From Lineus longissimus (taxonomy: Eukaryota; Nemertea; Pilidiophora; Heteronemertea; Lineidae), in contig NC_088325.1 in assembly GCF_910592395.1 (NCBI RefSeq), positions 14,260,109 through 14,324,108 of the forward strand: a DNA stretch of 64,000 nucleotides. Reading direction: 5' to 3'. A program made the translations under genes and the position numbers. Positions 57,611-64,000 of this stretch are shown here, piece by piece. The notes beneath the pieces are model-generated. The model was given only the letters and a program-made list of their open reading frames with translations, searched no databases and was not told the DNA's origin. The first letter of the stretch is position 1. Each line of letters opens with the position of its first letter.

Positions 57611-58882
57611 GTCACAGTTATATAATGAATGATGAGAAATATAAGAAAAGCACCAACCAAGACAGATAAATCCTACTTTCAACGTATGTTCAACGTACGT
57701 GTGTTGCGTTTGACTTGAAACTCTGGATGAATACGAGCATCACATATGTGCTTTCGATCTTGGCTGAGCCTTGTTCACACGAACGTCTTGGCTGGGGTCT
57801 TATTTGTGTAAACGAGGTCTCAGGACAGATGGAAATCTCAAAGTTAAGTGCTCAAAGTCATACAGCATTTCAAGTTAAAAGCTATTCTGACGCCCCTAAT
57901 TCCTGTAGACATGAAGTTCAACTTCCACTTCGTGACTAAAGGTTGAAATATCATGTTCTTTCTATATAAACTCAATAACGTTCTGTAAATGTATACAATA
58001 AGTCGAAATAGTAACGGGGAATTATACAAAATATAGTACATAGGATTATAACAACTTACATGACTTACTTTGGAAAGAAGGAAATATATCCACGAGACTT
58101 CATTGTCGAAATATTACAGCATCAATACCCGTAGAAAGATTCTGTAGATTGAAATAAAGTATCTATTGCCATGGCCAAACGAAGGAAAGCTCTCGAACAC
58201 CAGTTTCTGATTGCAGTATATTCGTTTTGTTGATAATCATGTTTGTTTGTCGTAAGAAGCCAAATTACCAAAGACAGAATGAAATTCTGCGGTACGGGAT
58301 GACTCTCATGATGTATTTAAATGAGATGCTGCGGTCATTATCATTGGGCAAGGACACAATCGTCCGATTTGGTTTCATCCTCATCGGGCAAGGAAGTTGC
58401 GGCTTGAAAAGGAGAATACAAACTCTGAGGGGGCAGAAATAGAAAATGGGCCGCGAGAACGGCATGCTGATACCTATGTTGATATTTCCTGGCTACGGAG
58501 CTTCTGTCTTCGTAATTTTCGTTGCATTATTCTAAAGACACGAATATTATAATTTCCAAATAAATATGTTTCACCTGCTTTGCATGGGTGTCGTCCTCAA
58601 CGAAGACGGAAGATTCAGGCTGTAATTAGACAAGGCAGGCCTTGGGACTAAAAATGGTAGAGAAGGCTTAAGTAAAGTAGTAGGTAGTTGAGAACGAGAA
58701 CTGGCATTTTCCCCGACACGGTGAAAACCATTTATCCGGTTTTTCGTTGATATATTCAAAATGAAAATGAAATATTACTAGTATTTCTTACATGTCTGAT
58801 ACATTGTAGAAGGAACTGAAGGTGTCCTATTGCCGTACGACAGGGTAACCCGAATTGGGGAAGCATGGTGCAATATTGAATA
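57611..58882. other. Unassigned non-coding DNA
   Basis: No gene is supported. GAAAACCATTTATCCGGTTT (58722-58742) looks like a short F1 scrap. Frames at 57715-57939 and 58227-58442 lack motifs. Confidence 0.45.
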
Positions 58883-59089
58883 TTGAGAATAAAGGTTAGG
58901 GTTTTTCGGCTAACAATCATGCACCCCAAGGTTTTTAAAGACATTGACCAACTTCTAAAGGATTTTGTGTTGATGAAAAACCACCAAGGGTTTTCATTTC
59001 CCTGAAAAGCCCTACGGGTGCTTTTGTGTTTGCTGAAAATATCCCAATTTGTTTTCCAAAGCTCAAAAGCTTTTATTTTTAGGAGTTTA
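58883..59089. mobile_element. F1 foldback element, full-length copy
   Basis: TTGAGAATAAAGGTTAGGGT, CGGCTAACAATCATGCACCC, AAGGTTTTTAAAGACATTG, CCACCAAGGGTTTTCATTTC, CCTGAAAAGCCCTACGGGTG and AGCTTTTATTTTTAGGAGT. Confidence 0.82.
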
Positions 59090-60099
59090 TTATTTCAAAA
59101 GCCAATTCGCATACTGCAACAGGTCTACCCGTTGTCATCCCGACTCTCATGCGTTTGCGTCACCACTATCGAGATCCACAAACATTTTGGGCGTGAGTGA
59201 CTTTGCCATATCAAAACCTTGAGGATCAGAGACGATGAAGACAGCAATACACGTTGTCTCGGACATTTAATGATGGTGTTTACAGAAGTAAGCTCATTAT
59301 GATCAGTAATAAGATGCAGTGACATTTAGCAGAGTAGCCTTCGTCGATCAGTCGGCTGTTTCTCGAAACAACAACGTGTTGGAGAAGCCAAGGACAGAGG
59401 TGGAGGACAAGGCGATAAACTGACACTAAACTGTGCTTCAGCCAGGCCATAGTGGGCCGCAAACTGTACACTGGTATACTGGTAACCATGCGTCATTATT
59501 CCCAAAAAGATGCTGCCAAGGGTCCCATATTTGGTCGTCTTGTCATTCAATCACTTGCGGCAGGGTATTCCGTTTTAATCAAGACAAAAAACCCAAACTA
59601 GAATAGATTTTAGCAACGACAACATGTCGTTCAATTCTTTTCTACTCCGTCTCTCATCCTCCCACAGAAGGCCTTTGTTACGCTTCTAAAATACATAGGA
59701 AGGATACAGAGGCATGTTGGGTGAGGATGTTCTCTCACAACCACAACATGATAAAGGTCGCAGTGGTATAGCAAACAGCAAAACACCGAGGTGAAAGACA
59801 AGAAGACCATATCAAACTATACAGTTTGAACCCCAAACTCTCATTACAATCGCCATCCTTTCTAAGTTTAGGATTTAGTCAAGGTCCCATCTAGTTGATT
59901 TTGTTATTCTCAATCACAACTTAGATTAGATTCTGAGTTAAGATGCTTGCAAGATTCTTACAAGTCTTAACAGGACTCACATACGGAATCTTAACCGCGG
60001 GAAATCCAAGCAAGATTCGAAACGGGAGTCTTGACCAGAATCTTCCAGCATTTTCATCTTGTATATTCGTGCGATTGAGTATCCAATTGCGACAACAAC
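59090..60099. other. Unassigned DNA, possible F4 scrap
   Basis: No gene. At 59925-60050 several AAGATTCTTACAAGTCTTAA- and GGAATCTTAAC-type words recall F4, but the arms cannot be laid out with confidence. Confidence 0.4.
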
Positions 60100-60318
60100 A
60101 CTCTTAGAAAAAAAGGGCCTTTAAAAAACATCAAATGGTTTTTCGGCAAACACAAATATGCACCCCGTAAAGGTTTTTCGGTATCTTGACAAAGCAAAAA
60201 TGGATTTTGATAATCTGAAGAACCTCTACGGCTTTTTCATTTTGCCGAAAAACCTCATTTGGATGCATATTTGTGTTGGCCAAAAACCATTTAAGTTGAA
60301 AAACCTTATTTCTAAGAG
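60100..60318. mobile_element. F1 foldback element, near-intact copy
   Basis: ACTCTTAGAAAAAAAGGGCC opens the copy and TTATTTCTAAGAGGAAGG closes it. The inner arms CAAACACAAATATGCACCCC and GATGCATATTTGTGTTGGCC pair well, and the flanking GGTTTTTCGG/CCGAAAAACC pairs are intact. A short GGAA run follows. Confidence 0.9.
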
Positions 60319-60789
60319 GAAGGAAGGAAGGAATACACCTCATTGCATGCGTTAAGAGGCCTTGCTTTATAATGAGACCTATCGAAGATTCAGCAGTTGT
60401 AATTGCGTGCGGTATATGTATTCGATCGTGGGCCAGTTATCATTTGACTCTTTGAGTGAGTAGGCCTGGGAGGTCGTAGACAACGAAAAGAAAGCTAATT
60501 TGGCCCGAGAAGGAACCAAAATGCCGCTCTTAATTCAGGTCTATTTGGATACAAAATTTGCCTCAAAACCGGTCTAGCGAAGAGAAGTACCTTTTTCTTA
60601 CTGAAATCTTTGTGTAATTGTGATTTGAAATGTGTTCAATCGTGAGCAAATGAAACTGGACTCCATGATCGACGATGCTTGGGATTTTGTGTCCTCCAAG
60701 TCTGCTTGCGCCAAACAGCCGTTTTGGCGGGAAATCTCCATAAAAGCGGGAAATTGCCATTGCATAACATGCAGAACACTGATTACATT
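60319..60789. other. Unassigned DNA with two E2F-like sites
   Basis: No gene. GGCGGGAAAT (60726-60735) and GCGGGAAAT (60746-60754) are direct E2F-like sites about 20 bp apart. There is no other promoter evidence. Confidence 0.35.
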
Positions 60790-61071
60790 TCATTACCGAA
60801 AAATTGCAAATATACAACAGTATATCTTATTTCGATCGAGAAATAAATGAAATTTTTTGAAAACTCGACTGCCGCGTGAATAACTAGGCCGGGGTTATGG
60901 ATCTCAATGTCATGACGAAAGCAAGCTATATCTGGCAGGAAACCTGCCACAACTTAACTTCTTTTGGTTGCTTATTATCTTTCCTTACGAAAATAATGCA
61001 AATATACCACAATATCTCATTATTTCGATCTAAAAATAAATGAAATTATTGAAAAATTGACAGCGTCACGA
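60790..61071 (+). repeat. Diverged duplication, about 192-bp offset
   Basis: TTACCGAAAAATTGCAAATA, TATCTTATTTCGATC, AAATAAATGAAATT, GAAAA and a GACTGCCGCGTGAA tail (60790-60878) recur at 60982-61071 in the same order. Confidence 0.75.
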
Positions 61072-61320
61072 ACCTTTCATCCTGCTGTGCCGAAATCTCG
61101 AGGTGGAAAGGCAATTCTGAACGCCGCCTATCAACAAGTTGAATATTTTCAAATGGGGCTCTCTTGACTTCATTAACAAATTACAATGATGGGAAATACA
61201 ATGCGGCATTCTCTCATTCCGGAACCGAGGGGAGGAGCAACGCAGAGAGATGAGATATTTCTCATCTCCTTGCTCTGAGGCGCTTAAAGGTGCCGGAGAA
61301 GTTTTAGATTTAGGCCTATA

Positions 61321-61553
61321 CACTCTTAAAAATGAAGGTTTTTCATCTTCTGAAAAACCATTAACTGTTTTTCGGCGAACACACATATGCTCCCCGTAGA
61401 GTTTTTTTTGGTAAATTGAAGAAAAAAAACAAATGGTTTTAGAGATTGTGGAAAGCCTCATCGCTGAAAAAAGCCTCTACTGGGTGCATATTCGTGTTGG
61501 CTGAAAAATCATTTGGTTCTTCAAGGGCTGAAAAACCTTTATTTCTAAGAGTG
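61321..61553. mobile_element. F1 foldback element, best reference copy
   Basis: Perfect terminal words CACTCTTA (61321-61328) and TAAGAGTG (61546-61553) with about 50 bp of good outer arm pairing (AAATGAAGGTTTTTCATCTT against AAAAACCTTTATTTC). The inner arms GGCGAACACACATATGCTCC and GGGTGCATATTCGTGTTGG are clear. The centre is A-rich and the length is 233 bp. A minus ORF across it is a by-product. Confidence 0.93.
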
Positions 61554-61765
61554 CCCAGAACTGGTCAAAACTTTCGTCTTACCGAAATTGATATCAACCA
61601 ACACATAAATATATCATTTATATAGTGATGGCGTTGGTAGCATTTAAGCCCATGGGAGAGAGACAAGACAAAGTAGGCCTACTGACAAACTGAAAAACCG
61701 AAAAGAAGTTTAAACAGGTGACGCATTTGAACGGCAACGCCGTGGAGATCTTCATCGTCATATCA
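61554..61765. other. Short unassigned spacer
   Basis: No gene or repeat is seen between the F1 copies. Confidence 0.4.
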
Positions 61766-61829
61766 CACTCTTAAAAACAAAGATTTTGGAGGTTTTGAAA
61801 AATCGTTTACAGATATGCACCCTGCAGAC
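61766..61829. mobile_element. F1 left-end fragment
   Basis: CACTCTTAAAAACAAAGATT, GAGGTTTTGAAAAATCGTTT and ACAGATATGCACCCTGCAGA, abruptly replaced by F2 sequence at about 61830. Confidence 0.8.
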
Positions 61830-62030
61830 TGATGAAGTGTCGAACGGTTTCACGAGTTACTACACAACGATATTTTGTATTCCGGATCGGACTTGTGCAT
61901 GAGACGGAAATAATCCGTCGTATTTCAAGTCATTCGACTTGGATAATGACTTCGTTATATCGATTCTTGTGCACAGGTACAAATTGGAATTTAAAAATGT
62001 CGTTGTAAATGTCAATATGAAAACGTTTGA
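61830..62030 (+). mobile_element. F2 foldback/MITE, copy 3
   Basis: A degenerate left end (GTGTCGAACGGTTTCACGAG), then GTATTCCGGATCGGACTTGT, CATGAGACGGAAATAAT, GACTTGGATAATGACTTCGT, TATATCGATTCTTGTGCACA, GGTACAAATTGGAATTT and TGAAAACGTTTGAA at the right. It abuts an F1 fragment, so one element probably inserted into or replaced part of the other. Confidence 0.78.
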
Positions 62031-63042
62031 ATATGAATTAAACCGAATCGATCACCTGATAACTAAGTATAATTCAATCTCGGAGAGCGCAAACTCTGTA
62101 TTATTTTGTATGTTAAGCATTTAAATGGAAGTAGTTACATACGGTTACGGAATTGTCTGAATTCCACTGATGAAGCTGGTCGAAATGAACGCCCAGGCCG
62201 GGTTGAGAGTGCAACAGGTGGTTCAGCAAGATCGCGATGCTTTGTAATAATAGAAGAAAGCAGGGACCGGTTCCTCAAAATCTATGTTTTCCACTTACTT
62301 TGGTTGGCGTGACGTTTACGCCAGGTTCTCACCTACTGCCTCTCTTGCCAATCTTGCCTAATCGATTGATGGATTTGACCAATAAACCAATAAGAGGAAA
62401 ATGATAGAGGTCTTATGCCGAATATAGTGCTCGAGGGTGCAGTTAGGCCTGGTTAAAATCAAAGTGTTAAGAGGTAGGCCGTGTTAGTAATAAGAGTGTT
62501 TTCTTGTACAACCGGGCCCTGCCTGGGTTGGGTTGCTCAAAACCACGTTAGCTTAAAACACAGTCGTTAAGGCTGTCAATGTTATTAAGATCAATTAAAA
62601 CAGAAAACGGGAACTTTAGGCATGAGCTTTTTCGTGAAATAAACTGTATGATTACATATTACTACCGGTAGATAAGAAGTTTTTGAGACAACAACTACGA
62701 TATCTCTGTACATTTGCTATTGGTACAGATGACGAAACCCGACGGGTTTTCTGTCTGGTTGACCATTTGGTTGCGGTTTTAGTTTGTTCGTCGAAGTTTC
62801 AGAATGACAGAGATCCGAATGAGACGCCACTCCCAGCAATACTTTTCGACTTCAGTGACAGTCACTGGCGGAATACTCGCCGGTCAGGCATGTTCACATT
62901 TTGACTGGTCGGAGAACTTACTAAACATTGACAAAATAGGGAAGATTGTTTAGAGTTCAATATTATGTTTCTTCATTCGCCAAAGACCACAGTTCTTCAC
63001 CAGATACGTTGAAAATAGTCAATTTCCGTCTGCGCTCTGCCG
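62031..63042. other. Unassigned non-coding DNA
   Basis: No gene is supported. The frame at 62683-62904 has no motif. Confidence 0.45.
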
Positions 63043-63278
63043 ACACTTTAAAGTGAAGGTTTCTGAGCTTTTGAAAACAGGCTTTTTTAGCGGTCGCAAA
63101 TACAAAACCTTTGGGGGTTTTCATGGGATATGATAACCGTCAGTGGTTTTTCAGTAGTAAAATTCAGTAGGTCAAAACCCATAAGCAGTTTTTCAATTCC
63201 CGAAAACCCTTCATGCGGTCCGTTGCATATTGTCGGCGCTAAAAAGCGCTTCAACGGTTTTCAAAAACTCATAGTAAT
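63043..63278. mobile_element. F1 foldback element, highly diverged copy
   Basis: ACACTTTAAAGTGAAGGTTT, TGAGCTTTTGAAAACAGG, AACCTTTGGGGGTTTTCATG, CAGTGGTTTTTCAG, CAATTCCCGAAAACCCTTCA and GCATATTGTCGGCGCTAAAA keep the F1 layout at low identity. Confidence 0.65.
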
Positions 63279-63392
63279 TTCAAGTTAGTTTCACGAGTGC
63301 AGACCCAATAATGAAATAAAGTAAATATGCAATCAACAACGATTCTGTTACTTTTAGGTGAGAAACGTTAGAAAAGATCATCCGCAGTACTA

Positions 63393-63525
63393 ACCTTGCA
63401 TCCTCCCGCGAAGAGACCCGGATGTAAAAAGGCTGTTCACCACATCGCCAACGACGACCACGCGGAGACCTTCGCTGACCGGGCGACACTTGACTTAATT
63501 ACAAAATTAAGATGGCTGCGATTCA
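63393..63525. promoter_or_regulatory. CpG-dense patch, possible promoter or exon
   Basis: About a dozen CpGs fall within 63405-63490. On the minus strand an open frame (SPGQRRSPRGRRWRCGEQPF, then YIRVSSREDA) ends at AAG/GTTAGT, a donor match (63395/63394). On the plus strand AAGATGGCTGCG (ATG near 63511) is in a good start context, but the frame closes after five codons. Either a minus-strand exon or a promoter is possible, and neither is established. Confidence 0.22.
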
Positions 63526-64000
63526 ATGAAACCACAATTTGGACATTCTTTCATCGTCATCATCATTGAAGCATCCTGATACTTGTTGATCTTTGCAGAT
63601 ATTTTTCCTTTCAAGCTTAGTACATTGATATGACGAGTTGGTTAGGAGTACTGAGTTTAGCCCGATCAATATAAGACGTTTTGTTAAATGTGTAGGTTTA
63701 GGACATTTTGTTTGAATTTTTCCACCAAATTGTCCTTATCGGGTGTATGCGGATTGCAGTACAATATGAAGATGGAAGAAATGTTGCCTGTTGCCTTTGC
63801 ATTTCTGAATTCAACAGGACGCTGAACAGAGAACAAATCCAAACTGGAATAAGAAAACTAGAGATCTGTTGAATAGATTGTGATCATTATGTTTGGTTTA
63901 GGCATAATGGTATCGGGACAAATTAAATTATTGTGTCCGCGATTAGTGAACCAAACTAATAACAGAAATAAATGTCTAGTCAAACATTAGCTCTTGAGAA
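63526..64000. other. Unassigned non-coding DNA at window end
   Basis: No gene or repeat is recognised. Confidence 0.4.

Noticed and set aside
61066-61461. 131-codon minus-strand frame
   Set aside because: It runs through an F1 foldback and a duplicated AT-rich block; the repeated lysine/phenylalanine content is from GGTTTTT/AAAAACC words.

Overview
This window looks like a gene-poor, repeat-rich stretch of an animal nuclear genome. The sequence is AT-rich by eye and has no operon-like runs of long ORFs. No open frame exceeds about 158 codons, and most frames overlap others on both strands. Repeats of several kinds sit every few kilobases. Frequent TACATGTA-like and TAGGCCT-like words suggest a marine invertebrate, perhaps an echinoderm, hemichordate or mollusc. 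That placement is inference from word usage and is weak. I could not support any intact protein-coding gene, rRNA, functional tRNA or CRISPR array.

Layout. 0-6.5 kb: a short inverted-repeat element (family F3) at 48-170, then unassigned DNA, then a broken Ty3/Gypsy-type reverse transcriptase relic at 5.8-6.2 kb with an internal duplication. 6.5-20 kb: mostly unassigned DNA with short direct duplications (13.3, 13.9/14.1 and 14.8/14.9 kb), a few exon-like patches (11.57 kb plus strand; 15.8-16.0 kb minus strand), an F4 foldback at 18.5 kb, a cluster of an AGCACCCGG motif at 19.4-19.6 kb and a tRNA-like (SINE-head-like) stretch at 19.7 kb. 20-31 kb: a possible piggyBac-type transposase scrap at 24.6 kb, one old F1 foldback copy at 26.1 kb and two diverged tandem duplications. 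31-39 kb: a belt of minisatellites (32.0, 33.0-33.4, 34.9-35.1, 37.7-38.2 and 38.6 kb), a perfect 18-bp-arm hairpin at 38.16 kb and a CpG-richer patch with E2F-like sites at 35.4-35.7 kb. 39-45 kb: one copy each of dispersed families F2, F4 and F5. 45-63.3 kb: a dense cluster of F1 foldbacks (15 of 16 copies) with further F2, F3 and F5 copies, a tRNA-Glu-like relic and one promoter/first-exon-like patch at 52.6-53.0 kb on the minus strand.

The most notable signal is F1. It is a roughly 200-235 bp palindromic element with CACTCTTA...TAAGAGTG termini and an inner pair of arms reading CAACACAAATATGCACCCC and its complement. Several shorter GGTTTTTC/GAAAAACC hairpins are nested inside. Its copies vary from nearly intact to degenerate, it carries no ORF of its own, and it is concentrated in the last third of the window. 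It behaves like a non-autonomous foldback/MITE family. Together with F2 and F3, which also have terminal inverted repeats and short length, it suggests the right-hand part is a landing zone for several hairpin-forming elements. No genes were found that act together, so no pathway can be proposed.
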